Both the position numbers and the translations under genes were made by a program. Positions 43,194 to 51,988 of a DNA stretch of 64,000 nt are shown one piece after another; the stretch's first letter is position 1; each line of letters opens with the position of its first letter. Below the pieces are notes generated by a model. It did no database searches. It had not been told where the DNA came from and worked only from the letters and a program-made list of their open reading frames with translations. Location: assembly GCA_963798705.1 (NCBI GenBank), contig CAWCTW010000005.1, positions 992,001 through 1,056,000 on the forward strand, read 5' to 3'. The DNA is from AC-56 sp963798705 (lineage in GTDB: Bacteria > Actinomycetota > Thermoleophilia > Solirubrobacterales > 70-9).

Positions 43194-45994
43194 TGAGGAG
43201 ACGGGAGGAGGCTCTCTTCAGGTTTGGCCGGCCGCCGCGCCCAGCGCGGCGGCTCTCTTGTGGCGTTGTCGCGGCGATTGCGCTCCTGCTTCCGGCGGAC
43301 GCCGCGGCCGCGCCTCCAGCCCAGTCGTACGGCAAGCACGACGCCGGCGGCTTCCGGGACGTGCTTCCGCCGGCTCAGGGCGCGAACGCGAACCTCGGCG
43401 AGATCGCCCACTTCGAGGCGACGGGCAGGAAGCCGCCCCACAGCGACGACCAGCTCGGGATGTACTCGAACCTCGTGTACGCGGTCCCCGGGCTCAAGCG
43501 CTCCGAGATCTCGCGGTACTACAAGGACGCCACGTTCGGGGTGAAGCCCGGGGACGTCGAGAGCAGCGAGAGCCCGCGTGACGACGTGACGATCGTTCGC
43601 GACGGATTCGGCGTCCCACACATCTACGGGGAGACGCGGCCGGCCGCGATGTTCGGCACCGGCTACGCCACCGCCGAGGATCGGCTGTTCTTCATGGACG
43701 CGCTCAGGCACGCGGGACGCGCCGAGCTGTCGTCGTTCGCGGGCGGCTCCAACGCGGAGATGGACGCCTCCGTGTGGGCCGACACCCCCTACAACGAGGC
43801 CGACCTGCGCGCGCAGTACGACCGCGCCCCGTCGCTCTACGGTCACCGGGGAGTGCTGATCCAGCGCGACGTGCAGAACTACGTCGCCGGCATCAACCGG
43901 TTCATCGCCGAGGCGTGCGTCAACCAGACGCGCCTGCCTGGGGAGTACGACCTGATCGCCCCCAACCAGCACGTCTGCCTCCCAGGGCACCAGTGGAGCG
44001 TCGACGACGTGATCTCCACCGCGTCGCTCGTAGCCGGAATCTTCGGCAAGGGCGGCGGGGGCGAGCTCGGCAACGCGCTCATGCTCCAAGCGGCGCAGAA
44101 GCGCTTCGGCAAGCGCAAGGGCAGGAAGGTCTTCGCCGACTTCGCGTCGTTCAACGATCCCGAGGCGCCGACGACCGTGCACGGGAGGAGCTTCCCCTAC
44201 GGCCAACCCCCCGAGCACGCCCGCGGGGTCGCCATGCCCGACCCGGGCTCGGTCGTCCACGCGGACGAGAGCGAGCCAGGCGGTTTCGCGCAGTCCGGGA
44301 GCGGCCGCAGCGCGCGGGCGAGCGCCGCTCCGGCGGGCGCGAGCGGGAAGTTCCCGAACCTGCTGCAGCCGGTGGACCATCCGCGCAGCGCCTCGAACGC
44401 TCTGCTCGTGTCGGGACGCGAGGCGAAGGGAGGTCACCCCGTCGCCGTCATGGGCCCGCAGGTCTCCTACTTCTCCCCGGAGATCCTGCTGGAGCAGGAC
44501 GTGCACGCCCCGGCGAAGGGAGGACCGCCCATCGATGCCCGCGGGGCCGCGTTTCCGGGCACCAACCTCTACGTGCAGCTGGGACACGGCCGCAACTACG
44601 CGTGGAGCGCGACGTCGGCCGGACAGGACATCACCGACAGCTATGCGGTCAAGCTCTGCGATCCGGGTGGCGGCAAGCCGACCCTGGACTCCGATCACTA
44701 CGAGCTCAATGGCAGCTGCCTGCCGTTCGAGGTCCTCACCCGCACCAACTCGTGGGTTCCCACGGCGGCCGACCAGACCGGGCCCGGCTCGCAGACGCTG
44801 ACGTCGCTGCGGACGAAGGTGGGCATCGTCACGGCGAAGGCCACCATCGACGGCAAGCCATACGCCTACACGGAGCTTCGCGACACCTACTTCCACGAGG
44901 TCGACCCGTCGGCATTCGGCTTCGCGAGCTTCAACAACCCGCGCAAGATGCGCACACCGCACAAGTTCTTCCGCTCGGCGTGCCAGATCTCCTACACGTT
45001 CAACTGGTTCTACGTCAACCGGCACCACATCGCCTATTTCAACTCGGGGCAGAACCCCGTGCGCCCGAAGGGCGTCGATCCCAATTTGCCCACGCTCGCC
45101 CGCAAGCGGTTCCTGTGGCAGAACTTCGACCCGCGCTCACTCACCGAGGACTCGACGCGCTGCCGCGAGCATCCCCACGTCGTCGACCAGCGCTACCTGA
45201 CCAGCTGGAACAACCGCCAGGCTCCCGACTACAACGTCGGCTACTCCTCCCTCTTCCGCTCCCAGATGCTGGACGAGCGGATCAAGCCGGACATCAAGGG
45301 AGGCAGGAAGATCAGCTTGAAGCAGCTGATCGCCGACATGGAGGACGCGGGAACGGTCGACCTGCGCGGCGACCGCGTCCTTCCCTGGCTCCTCGAGGTC
45401 ATCCGCGCCAAGCCCATCGGGAGGTTCGATCTGAGGCACGCCGTGCGCGTGCTGTCGGCGTGGGCGGACTCCGGCGCCCACCGGATCGACCGCGATCGCG
45501 ACGGCGACTACGACGACGCCGAGGCGGTGCGGATCATGGACGCGTGGTGGCCCCGTCTCGTACGGGCGCAGTTCGAGCCCCAGCTCGGCCAGGATCTCTT
45601 CCAGCGGGTTGAAGGGATGCTCGCCGACGATCACAACCGAACCGACCATCTCGGATCGGGGTTCCAGGGAAGCGCGTACGGCATCGTGGCCAAGGACCTC
45701 CGGGACGCCCTGGGCGCCCGCGTCCGCGGCCGCTACTCGCGGGTGTACTGCGGCCGGGGCAAGCTCCGAAAGTGCCGCCGGGCGCTGCTCGCGTCCCTTC
45801 GCGACGCGCTGGGCCACATGAGCGACGCGGAGCTCTACCCGGACGGCGCCTGCGAGCTCGGCACCGACGAGCACGCAGCGAGCCCGCAGGCCTGTGCCGA
45901 TTCGGTCGACTACCGGGCGGTCGGGGCGATCACCCAGCCGCGGACGCCGTGGATCAATCGCCCGACCTTCCAGCAGGCGGTCCGCGTCAAGTAA
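43193..45994 (+). CDS. Secreted penicillin acylase (N-terminal nucleophile hydrolase) family protein
   Basis: A 933-residue exported precursor. Signal peptide about residues 21-40. The alpha chain includes VTIVRDGFGVPHIYGETRPA and GYATAEDRLFFMDALRHAGR. The autocatalytic site is HPRSASNALLVSG, where Ser401 would become the N-terminal nucleophile of the beta chain. The beta chain has MGPQVSYFSPE, HGRNYAWSATSAGQDITDSY and a C-terminal GAITQPRTPWINRPTFQQ. The family cleaves acyl groups from penicillins, N-acyl homoserine lactones or related amides. It is longer than usual; which substrate applies is unknown. Confidence 0.88.
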   Translation: MRRREEALFRFGRPPRPARRLSCGVVAAIALLLPADAAAAPPAQSYGKHDAGGFRDVLPPAQGANANLGEIAHFEATGRKPPHSDDQLGMYSNLVYAVPGLKRSEISRYYKDATFGVKPGDVESSESPRDDVTIVRDGFGVPHIYGETRPAAMFGTGYATAEDRLFFMDALRHAGRAELSSFAGGSNAEMDASVWADTPYNEADLRAQYDRAPSLYGHRGVLIQRDVQNYVAGINRFIAEACVNQTRLPGEYDLIAPNQHVCLPGHQWSVDDVISTASLVAGIFGKGGGGELGNALMLQAAQKRFGKRKGRKVFADFASFNDPEAPTTVHGRSFPYGQPPEHARGVAMPDPGSVVHADESEPGGFAQSGSGRSARASAAPAGASGKFPNLLQPVDHPRSASNALLVSGREAKGGHPVAVMGPQVSYFSPEILLEQDVHAPAKGGPPIDARGAAFPGTNLYVQLGHGRNYAWSATSAGQDITDSYAVKLCDPGGGKPTLDSDHYELNGSCLPFEVLTRTNSWVPTAADQTGPGSQTLTSLRTKVGIVTAKATIDGKPYAYTELRDTYFHEVDPSAFGFASFNNPRKMRTPHKFFRSACQISYTFNWFYVNRHHIAYFNSGQNPVRPKGVDPNLPTLARKRFLWQNFDPRSLTEDSTRCREHPHVVDQRYLTSWNNRQAPDYNVGYSSLFRSQMLDERIKPDIKGGRKISLKQLIADMEDAGTVDLRGDRVLPWLLEVIRAKPIGRFDLRHAVRVLSAWADSGAHRIDRDRDGDYDDAEAVRIMDAWWPRLVRAQFEPQLGQDLFQRVEGMLADDHNRTDHLGSGFQGSAYGIVAKDLRDALGARVRGRYSRVYCGRGKLRKCRRALLASLRDALGHMSDAELYPDGACELGTDEHAASPQACADSVDYRAVGAITQPRTPWINRPTFQQAVRVK

Positions 45995-46094
45995 CGCGGG
46001 GCCGCGGGCCCGCGGTCGTCACGGCGCCGGAAAGCTGCAATTTCGGCGTTTTGCCGTCGGCGACCGCTGCGCCTTCATCTAACCTCGTTGGGGG

Positions 46095-46901
46095 ATGGCG
46101 TGGATAGAGACGGAGTCGTTGAGCTTCATCGCTCGGCATGAGGCCGAGGACACGGATTACGCGCAGCGCACGCTCGATGCCCTGGAGGACCTCCGGCTCG
46201 GCCTCGAGGAGCGATTCGACGAGGTGCCGGGCGGCATCACGGTCATCATCCACCCCACTCCGGGCTGGCTCGACGCGGCGCACCCATTCCTTCCGCTGGC
46301 GAGGCTGGCCGCGGCCCCGGCGGGGCGACGGTACCTCGCCGGATGGGCGATGGCCACCGAGCTGCACGTCCTCAACGACACCTATCTGGATCGCCGCGCG
46401 GCCGGCGAGGACTCCCTGGCGGCATTGCGGGGCACGCCCGAGCGCCTCTATGTCCAGGTCGTGCTGGGCGCGAACAACAAACGCCTGCCGCCACCGTGGG
46501 GGCCGCGCCGCTTCCTGCGCTACCTGCAGTGGACCTGGCTGATCGACGGCGCGGCCCAGTACTACGCCAACCAGGTCCTCCTCTTCCGGGCCGCCGTCAG
46601 CACCAGGCTGCGCTACCGGCGGTCCCCGGCGTTTCCGCCGTCGGCCCGTGACGCCATGGTCCTGGGGGGAACGATCTTCGACCTGCTCGAGCGCGAGCGT
46701 GGCCCCGACGCCTGCGACGTGCTGGCGTCGCGGCTTCGTCGTGACGGCCCCCGCCGCGCCCTCGAGCTGGCCTTCAGCGCTCGCTTCAGGGACATCGAGC
46801 GCGAGTGGCGCGACTACCTTCGCAAGCTCACCGAGCGGCGCCTGGACCTGGCCGACGAGGTCACGGCGCTCGACCTGGGCGACGAGCTCTCCACGGGGTA
46901 G
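46095..46901 (+). CDS. Peptidase MA-like protein lacking the HExxH motif
   Basis: A 268-residue protein: LSFIARHEAEDTDYAQRTLD, ITVIIHPTPGWLDAA, then WTWLIDGAAQYYANQVLLFR and an end rich in Arg helices. The layout resembles gluzincin-like peptidase MA domains, in which a HExxH helix is followed by WLxEGxAxYxA. Here the HExxH position is replaced (about VVLGANNKRL) and the second motif has Asp for Glu. It is therefore probably a non-catalytic or altered member. The similarity is by pattern only. Confidence 0.5.
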   Translation: MAWIETESLSFIARHEAEDTDYAQRTLDALEDLRLGLEERFDEVPGGITVIIHPTPGWLDAAHPFLPLARLAAAPAGRRYLAGWAMATELHVLNDTYLDRRAAGEDSLAALRGTPERLYVQVVLGANNKRLPPPWGPRRFLRYLQWTWLIDGAAQYYANQVLLFRAAVSTRLRYRRSPAFPPSARDAMVLGGTIFDLLERERGPDACDVLASRLRRDGPRRALELAFSARFRDIEREWRDYLRKLTERRLDLADEVTALDLGDELSTG

Positions 46902-46912
46902 CGTTCCGAGGC

Positions 46913-47842
46913 GTGCTCTCACCCATCCTCCTCGACCACAGGGGGCGCGACGGCAGCACGCTGATGATGCGGCTGCTCCGGAGCTCCCCCGCAATCGCGG
47001 TCCCAGGCCCGTACCCGTACGAGAAGAAGTACTTCGCCTACCTGTGGCGCTGGTCTCGGCTGCTGGAGCGTCGCGACCAGAGCGAGTGGTGGACCTACAT
47101 CGACCTGACCTCGCTGACCTTCGAGTCGATGAAGTCGCTCATGGGGCCGCCGGTGTGGTCGTCCGACTTGATTCACGACTCCGACGAGTCGATGTCCAGG
47201 CTCATGTTCGAGGAGGCGTGGCGAGAGCTCTCCCGGCGCGCCACCGCGCAGGTTCGCGCCGAGCACGGTGATCCAAACGCCGACGTCCGCTATTACGCGG
47301 AGAAGCACCAGGACACGAGGCTCATCGACCTTTCGGAGCTGCCGCCGATGCGGGTACTGGTCCTGGTACGCGATCCCCGTGACATGTTCGTCTCCTTCGT
47401 CTCCTTCGACGCGAAGCGCCGGAGGGAGGGCCGCCCCGAATTCGAAGCGGCCAGGCCGGCGCCGGGCGAATCCGAAGACGAGCGCGTCACGCGCTTCATC
47501 GAGCGCGAGCGGGCGCGAATGGATTGGATCGCCGACCTCGGCTCCGACGGCGACCTCCCGGTCTTCCGCTACGAGGACCTCGTCGCCGACCTCCCGGGCC
47601 AGGCGCGCCGGCTGGAAGACTGGCTCTCGGTCGAGCTGGACCCCGCCGCCGTCGCTGCCGACGCCGGGCTTCAGGCGCAGCATGTCAGCGCCGGCTCGCC
47701 GGAGGCATCGGTCGGCAGATGGCGCGACGAGCTGGATCCCGCACTCGCCGAGCGGTTCAATCGCGAGCTGGGCGAGGAGCTCGCCGCCCTCGGCTACCCG
47801 GTGGAGGCCGGAGATGCCCCGCGCGCGGCGGGCCCGGGCTAG
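46913..47842 (+). CDS. Sulfotransferase family protein
   Basis: A 309-residue PAPS-dependent sulfotransferase-like protein. The 5'-phosphosulfate loop is LLDHRGRDGSTLMMRLLRSS, corresponding to the family RSGTT loop, and the 3'-phosphate motif is RVLVLVRDPRDMFVSFVSFD. It ends with PVFRYEDLVADLPGQARRLE and a typical C-terminal helix. GTG 46913 begins 12 bp after the upstream stop, so the two are likely co-transcribed. The acceptor could be a surface glycan or a small molecule. Confidence 0.82.
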   Translation: MLSPILLDHRGRDGSTLMMRLLRSSPAIAVPGPYPYEKKYFAYLWRWSRLLERRDQSEWWTYIDLTSLTFESMKSLMGPPVWSSDLIHDSDESMSRLMFEEAWRELSRRATAQVRAEHGDPNADVRYYAEKHQDTRLIDLSELPPMRVLVLVRDPRDMFVSFVSFDAKRRREGRPEFEAARPAPGESEDERVTRFIERERARMDWIADLGSDGDLPVFRYEDLVADLPGQARRLEDWLSVELDPAAVAADAGLQAQHVSAGSPEASVGRWRDELDPALAERFNRELGEELAALGYPVEAGDAPRAAGPG

Positions 47843-47905
47843 TGACCTGAATCGGAAGTGCGGCTTCACCTTCCGAGTGGCCGGGCGTGGCTGACGACTC
47901 AGGTC

Positions 47906-48430
47906 CTAGCTCGCAAGCTGGTAGAAGAGCCAGCCGATCGCCACGGCGACCGCCATCGCGGCCACGATCGCGGCCAGCAGCCGAAGCGGCCGAGTCTCCG
48001 CCCTGGCGGCGGTATCCAAGGATGCGCGCTCGCCGACGGGCGCCTGCGCCAGCAGCTCGTTGGCGGTCTCCGCCCCGGCCTCCGGCACGAGGATGTCGCG
48101 CGGTCCGGCCGCGAGGAAGTCGGGCACGTCGAAGCCTCGGCTGCGGCGCTGGACGCTCGGGATCCCCTCCTCGAGGAGGATGCCCTGGATCATCTCGGCC
48201 TCGGCGAGGTTCGCCGCGCTGGCCACGCGGATCTGGCGCCCGCCGGTGTACTGCGGCTTGATCTTGCGGGCGCGCTCATGCGAGCCCGTGATGGGCTGCT
48301 CCTCGCCGCGACCGACGTAGACGAGCGGCATCCCGCAGTCCGCGCAGAACCGCTCGTCCAGGGTGTACTTCCGAGTGCAGCGAGGGCAGGCGAGCGGGCG
48401 GACCTCCTCCCCCGCCCCCTCAGCCGACAT
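47906..48430 (-). CDS. Zinc-ribbon, DUF2007 and membrane-anchor protein
   Basis: A 174-residue protein: N-terminal zinc ribbon CPRCTRKYTLDERFCADCG, then a DUF2007-like domain (IRVASAANLAEAEMIQGILL, EEGIPSVQRRSRGFDVPDFL) and a C-terminal transmembrane helix (LLAAIVAAMAVAVAIGWLFY). DUF2007 is described as a putative signal-transducing domain. The ATG at 48430 overlaps the end of the JAMM peptidase gene, suggesting one operon. Function unknown. Confidence 0.75.
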   Translation of the reverse strand: MSAEGAGEEVRPLACPRCTRKYTLDERFCADCGMPLVYVGRGEEQPITGSHERARKIKPQYTGGRQIRVASAANLAEAEMIQGILLEEGIPSVQRRSRGFDVPDFLAAGPRDILVPEAGAETANELLAQAPVGERASLDTAARAETRPLRLLAAIVAAMAVAVAIGWLFYQLAS

Positions 48431-48818
48431 CCAGCTCGATTTCGTCGACGGCGCCGTCACGGATCGCGAAGGCCCGCACGTCGGGGGCGTCCCGATCGGC
48501 GAGCGAGCAGATCAGGTACAGCGGGTCCGGCCAATTCTGAGCCAGGTTGATGTCGGTCTGCGACGGCACGGCGGGGCTCTTGGTGTGGGAGTGGTAGATC
48601 GCCGCGATCTCCTCGCCTCCGTCCTCGATCTCCATCGTGATCCGGAACTGGTCCTGCGGATGGATCGTGTAGCGGAATGGGCTCGCCTCGGCGTTCCGGG
48701 CGCGGTAGATGCGGGTGGCCTCGCCGTCCGACCCGGCGACCATCCCGCAACACTCGTTCGGGACGTCGTCGCGGGCGTGGGCGACGATCTCGTCGAGCAG
48801 CGGCTTGGCGATTCTCAC
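48420..48818 (-). CDS. JAMM/MPN+ metallopeptidase, Mec-like
   Basis: A 132-residue single JAMM domain with all zinc and catalytic positions: Glu22 in VPNECCGMVAG and IYHSHTKSPAVPSQTD, where H76, H78, S86 and D89 fit the HxHx7Sx2D rule. In actinobacteria, the Mec peptidase of this type releases cysteine from the CysO carrier made by CysM; a CysM homologue lies at 58.7 kb, but no CysO gene is visible nearby. Others act on ubiquitin-like proteins. GTG start at 48818. Confidence 0.88.
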   Translation of the reverse strand: MRIAKPLLDEIVAHARDDVPNECCGMVAGSDGEATRIYRARNAEASPFRYTIHPQDQFRITMEIEDGGEEIAAIYHSHTKSPAVPSQTDINLAQNWPDPLYLICSLADRDAPDVRAFAIRDGAVDEIELDVG

Positions 48819-48855
48819 GGTCGGCTGAGGCTACCAACGCGTCTCTGGCCACCGT

Positions 48856-48899
48856 GTTTGGTGGATTGGGAACCTCATAGCGTGCCCAAACCACCAAAC
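48856..48899. repeat. Long imperfect inverted repeat between divergent genes
   Basis: GTTTGGTGGATTGGG (48856-48870) and CCCAAACCACCAAAC (48885-48899) are complementary except for one base, with a 14-base loop. It lies between the Mec-like gene (start 48818, minus) and the GntR gene (start 48939, plus). The 15-bp arms are much longer than the usual operator, so both an RNA hairpin and a protein site are possible. Confidence 0.7.
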
Positions 48900-48921
48900 G
48901 GCGCTGCTGGGAAGGGTGTGT

Positions 48922-48935
48922 GCTAGTGTGCTAGC
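48922..48935 (+). promoter_or_regulatory. Candidate GntR autoregulatory operator
   Basis: A perfect inverted repeat GCTAG-TGTG-CTAGC sits three bases before the ATG of the GntR gene. It overlaps a -10-like TAGTGT (48924-48929), and the gene is probably transcribed without a leader. Such placement fits self-repression by a GntR-family protein. Confidence 0.5.
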
Positions 48936-48938
48936 GCA

Positions 48939-49802
48939 ATGGTACAGTCCACGACGCCCGCCCCGGCCGGCCTGGCGCCGGATCTCGCCCGAGCCGACGA
49001 CCTGCCGCTGGGAGCGCAGCTCGCCTGGCGCCTAAGGGTGCTGATCGCGAGTGGGCAGCTTGCCCCCGGCGACCGACTCCCGGGCGTCCGCGAGCTCGCG
49101 ACCGGCAGCGGCGTCAACGTCAACACAGCTCGCGCGGTCTATCGCCGGCTGATAGAGGAGGGTCTGATCGCCTCGCGCCACGGGCTGGGGACGTTCGTGT
49201 CCGAGGACGCCGCGAGCTCGCCCGATCTCGAGCGACTCGCCGCGGACGCGGTGGAGAGCGCCAGGGAGAGCGGAGTTGACCCACGCGACCTCGCCCGGGC
49301 CATCTACTCCGCGGGCGGCGGCACCCAGTCGCCCGACCACGACGCCCTGGACCTTGCCGAGCCGCCGGACGCCGAGGTGCCTGCCGTCCAGGGCGACGAG
49401 CGGCTCGGCCGGCAGGAGCTCCGCCGCCAGATCGCCCGCCTCGAGGCTCAGCTGGCCTCCTACCCCGCGGACTCGCGCAAGCCCGGCGAGCCCACGCATC
49501 CCCTGCTGCGGCCCAAGGGGCATCTGCCCGACATGGCCGAGCTCGAGCGGATCCGCGACGACCTGATCGAGCGTCTCAACCGCGCCCGCGATGCCGCGGC
49601 GCGGCGCGGCATCCGCGAGCGGCGCGCGCGGGCGCGGCTCGAGGAGATGGCCGCCGACCCGGCCGCGCACAAGTGGGAGACGGTCGCCAGCGACGATCTG
49701 GGCGAGCCCGGCTGCGGGACCTGGGAGGTCCAGCCCAGGTGGGGGCCGGTGGGTGCGCTCATGAACTGGTGGCGGGTGAAGGTCTCGTCCGGATGCCCCT
49801 GA
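48939..49802 (+). CDS. GntR family (YtrA-like) regulator with long C-terminal extension
   Basis: A 287-residue protein. Winged helix at about residues 24-92: LGAQLAWRLRVLIASGQLAP, VRELATGSGVNVNTARAVYR, EEGLIASRHGLGTFV. The rest (about 190 residues) lacks the usual effector domain of FadR or HutC; it has charged helices (LRRQIARLEAQLASY, ELERIRDDLIERLNRARDAA) resembling a coiled coil and ends in GTWEVQPRWGPVGALMNWWR, a hydrophobic Trp-rich segment. It lies directly upstream of the MlaE-like permeases (17 bp) and may regulate them. Confidence 0.82.
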   Translation: MVQSTTPAPAGLAPDLARADDLPLGAQLAWRLRVLIASGQLAPGDRLPGVRELATGSGVNVNTARAVYRRLIEEGLIASRHGLGTFVSEDAASSPDLERLAADAVESARESGVDPRDLARAIYSAGGGTQSPDHDALDLAEPPDAEVPAVQGDERLGRQELRRQIARLEAQLASYPADSRKPGEPTHPLLRPKGHLPDMAELERIRDDLIERLNRARDAAARRGIRERRARARLEEMAADPAAHKWETVASDDLGEPGCGTWEVQPRWGPVGALMNWWRVKVSSGCP

Positions 49803-49819
49803 CCCGCGCCGCGTGAGCA

Positions 49820-50626
49820 GTGGTCCGATCCGTCGCAGACAGGGCGTTCTTACCCGCCAAGAGCCTGTTCGAGCAGGTGGGGAACATGATGATCCTCACC
49901 GGCAAGACGATCACCGCCGCGGTGCGCCCGCCCTACCCCTACGGCGGCGAGTTCATCTCCCAGTTCATCTTCGCCCTGCAGCTGACCTGGTTTCCGATGC
50001 TGATCTCCACCGTGGCCTTCGGCTTCGGCGCCCCCGGCCTGCAGGCCGCCAACTTCCTCACCCTGTTCGGGGCGCTGGATCGCCTCGGCGGCTTCTTCAT
50101 CTTGGCCTCGGTCAGGGAGTTCGCGCCGTTCGTGACCGCGGTCGTCGTCGCCGGCGTCGCCGGCACCGCGATCACCGCCGATCTCGGCGCCCGCAAGATC
50201 CGCGAGGAGCTCGACGCCCTGCAGGTGCTCGGCGTCGACCCGATCAAGAACCTCGTCGTGCCGCGCTTCTTGAGCTTGATGATCCTCACCGGCCTGCTCG
50301 ACATCTACGCGCTCTTGTTCGGGATCGCCGGCGGGATCTTCGCCGAGATCGCCTACCACGCCCCGCTCGGCGGCTTCTTCGCCACCCTGTTGAACAACGC
50401 CTCGGTGACCGAGCTGTGGGGCTCGCTGCTGAAGACCACCCTGTTCGGGGCGATCATCGCGATCGTCTGCTCCTACAAGGGCATGAACGCCTCCGGCGGC
50501 GCCGCCGGGGTCGGGCGGGCCGTCAACGAGGCGGTGGTGATCGCCTTCCTGGGCGTCTTTGCGTTCAACTACGTCTTCACCCAGACGCTGTTGGCCACCC
50601 ATCCGGAGTTGAACGTGATCAAGTGA
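49820..50626 (+). CDS. MlaE/YrbE family ABC permease 1
   Basis: A 268-residue permease of the Mce/Mla lipid transport type: QFIFALQLTWFPMLISTVAF, REFAPFVTAVVVAGVAGTAI, LGARKIREELDALQVLGVDP (the conserved EExDAL cytoplasmic loop that contacts the ATPase) and SYKGMNASGGAAGVGRAVNE. GTG start. It is followed by a second MlaE protein as in actinobacterial yrbEA/yrbEB pairs, but no mce genes follow. The ATPase at 2.6 kb is a candidate partner. Confidence 0.92.
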   Translation: MVRSVADRAFLPAKSLFEQVGNMMILTGKTITAAVRPPYPYGGEFISQFIFALQLTWFPMLISTVAFGFGAPGLQAANFLTLFGALDRLGGFFILASVREFAPFVTAVVVAGVAGTAITADLGARKIREELDALQVLGVDPIKNLVVPRFLSLMILTGLLDIYALLFGIAGGIFAEIAYHAPLGGFFATLLNNASVTELWGSLLKTTLFGAIIAIVCSYKGMNASGGAAGVGRAVNEAVVIAFLGVFAFNYVFTQTLLATHPELNVIK

Positions 50627-50733
50627 GGATCGCACCGAGAAAACAACGATGGATCGAAACCGGCCCCTGGGCCGCCGCGATGCATCCGCCGCCGCCGCGC
50701 GACGCCCTTCCTCGGCGCCCGGGGGATCGCCTG

Positions 50734-51531
50734 ATGCCCGGCTGGCTGGCAGTCCCCCGCGACTGGCTTGCCTCGCTCGGCGAGATCGCCCGCTTTTGCG
50801 GTCGCACGATGGGGCTCGTCTACTCCGGCCGGGTGCTGCAGTTCTTCGGCGAGGCGCTGCGCCAGGCGGGGATCCTGATCCTCGGCTCGACGATCGTGAT
50901 CTGGGGGCTGGTGTTCATCCTCGGCCTGCAGTGCGGGATCGAGGGCGCGTACTTCAACCGCTCGGTCGGCGCGCCCGCCTACGCGGGCGTGTTCGCCGCC
51001 TGGTGCGACCTGCGCGAGGTGATCCCCTACGCCTTCGGCTACATGATGGCCGCCAAGGTCGGCACCGGGATCGTCGCCGAGCTCGGCGCGATGCGGATCT
51101 CCGACGAGATCGACGCCCTCGAGGTGATGGGCGTGCCGCCGATGACCTTCCTCGCCGCGACCCGCCTGCTGGGCGCGTGGATGACGCTGCCGTTCATGTA
51201 CCTGGCGGCGATCGGGATCGGCTACTTCGCGTCATGGCTCGCGGTCGTCAAGCAGATCGGCGACGTCTCCTCGGGCGGCTACTTCCTGGTCTTCTGGATG
51301 TTCCAGAACCCCCCCGACCTGTTATTCAGCGTCATCAAGGCGATGGTGATGGCGACGGTGATCGTCCTCGTCGGCTGCTACTACGGCTACACCGCCTCGG
51401 GGGGCCCGGTCGGGGTCGGTACGGCGACGGCGAAGTCGATGGTGCTCAACATCGTCCTCGTTCACATCATCGGGATGATGGGAACCCTGGTGTTCTGGGG
51501 CGCGAACCCGAGGGCGCCGATCGGGGGATGA
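50734..51531 (+). CDS. MlaE/YrbE family ABC permease 2
   Basis: A 265-residue second permease: ALRQAGILILGSTIVIWGLV, DLREVIPYAFGYMMAAKVGT, LGAMRISDEIDALEVMGVPP (the conserved loop) and CYYGYTASGGPVGVGTATAK. ATG 50734 is preceded by GGGGGA; an upstream in-frame ATG at 50680 adds a Pro/Arg-rich leader without RBS. With permease 1 it would form a heterodimeric channel for lipid or sterol import (family knowledge). A 3-helix membrane protein follows 36 bp downstream. Confidence 0.92.
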   Translation: MPGWLAVPRDWLASLGEIARFCGRTMGLVYSGRVLQFFGEALRQAGILILGSTIVIWGLVFILGLQCGIEGAYFNRSVGAPAYAGVFAAWCDLREVIPYAFGYMMAAKVGTGIVAELGAMRISDEIDALEVMGVPPMTFLAATRLLGAWMTLPFMYLAAIGIGYFASWLAVVKQIGDVSSGGYFLVFWMFQNPPDLLFSVIKAMVMATVIVLVGCYYGYTASGGPVGVGTATAKSMVLNIVLVHIIGMMGTLVFWGANPRAPIGG

Positions 51532-51567
51532 GGTGGATGAGCTCCAGAGGCGCTCAGCGCGGTCGCG

Positions 51568-51987
51568 GTGAACGCGCGGGCTGACGCGATGGGCCGCGGT
51601 CCGGCCATCCGGGCGCTCGACCGCGCGGCCGCGGCGTTCCTGCTCGTCCTGCTCGCCGCGGGAAGCCTGGCGCTGTGGATCGGTATCCCGTTCGGGCTGC
51701 TGTGGTTCTTCTCCAGAGTGACCGACTCATGGAACGGGCACTTCGTCTTGAGCGTCGTGCTCATCCCGGTCGCGATGGCCCTGTTCGCGCCGGCGCTGTT
51801 TTGGCTGAACAACCTCTACCTGCGGGTCACCGGGGTCATCCATCCCGACGACGATGACGACGATGCCGACCGCCGCCTGCGCGGCCCGCTCGAGCTCTTC
51901 CTCTACGCCGGGCTGGCGGTGGCGTTCGTCGCGTTCTGCGTGTGGTTCTTCTTCTACGCGAGCAACCCGTCCGGCACGTTCTGGTAG
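51568..51987 (+). CDS. Membrane protein downstream of the MlaE pair
   Basis: A 139-residue protein with three hydrophobic helices (FLLVLLAAGSLALWIGIPFG, GHFVLSVVLIPVAMALFAPA, FLYAGLAVAFVAFCVWFFFY) and an acidic Asp run DDDDDDAD in the second loop. GTG start at 51568. No family recognised. Its position suggests co-expression with the permeases, and the acidic loop could bind cations, but this is speculation. Confidence 0.7.
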   Translation: MNARADAMGRGPAIRALDRAAAAFLLVLLAAGSLALWIGIPFGLLWFFSRVTDSWNGHFVLSVVLIPVAMALFAPALFWLNNLYLRVTGVIHPDDDDDDADRRLRGPLELFLYAGLAVAFVAFCVWFFFYASNPSGTFW

Positions 51988-51988
51988 C

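Noticed and set aside
43178..45028. 616-codon minus-strand frame opposite the acylase gene
   Set aside because: Antisense to a clear penicillin acylase-family gene; typical third-position GC shadow.
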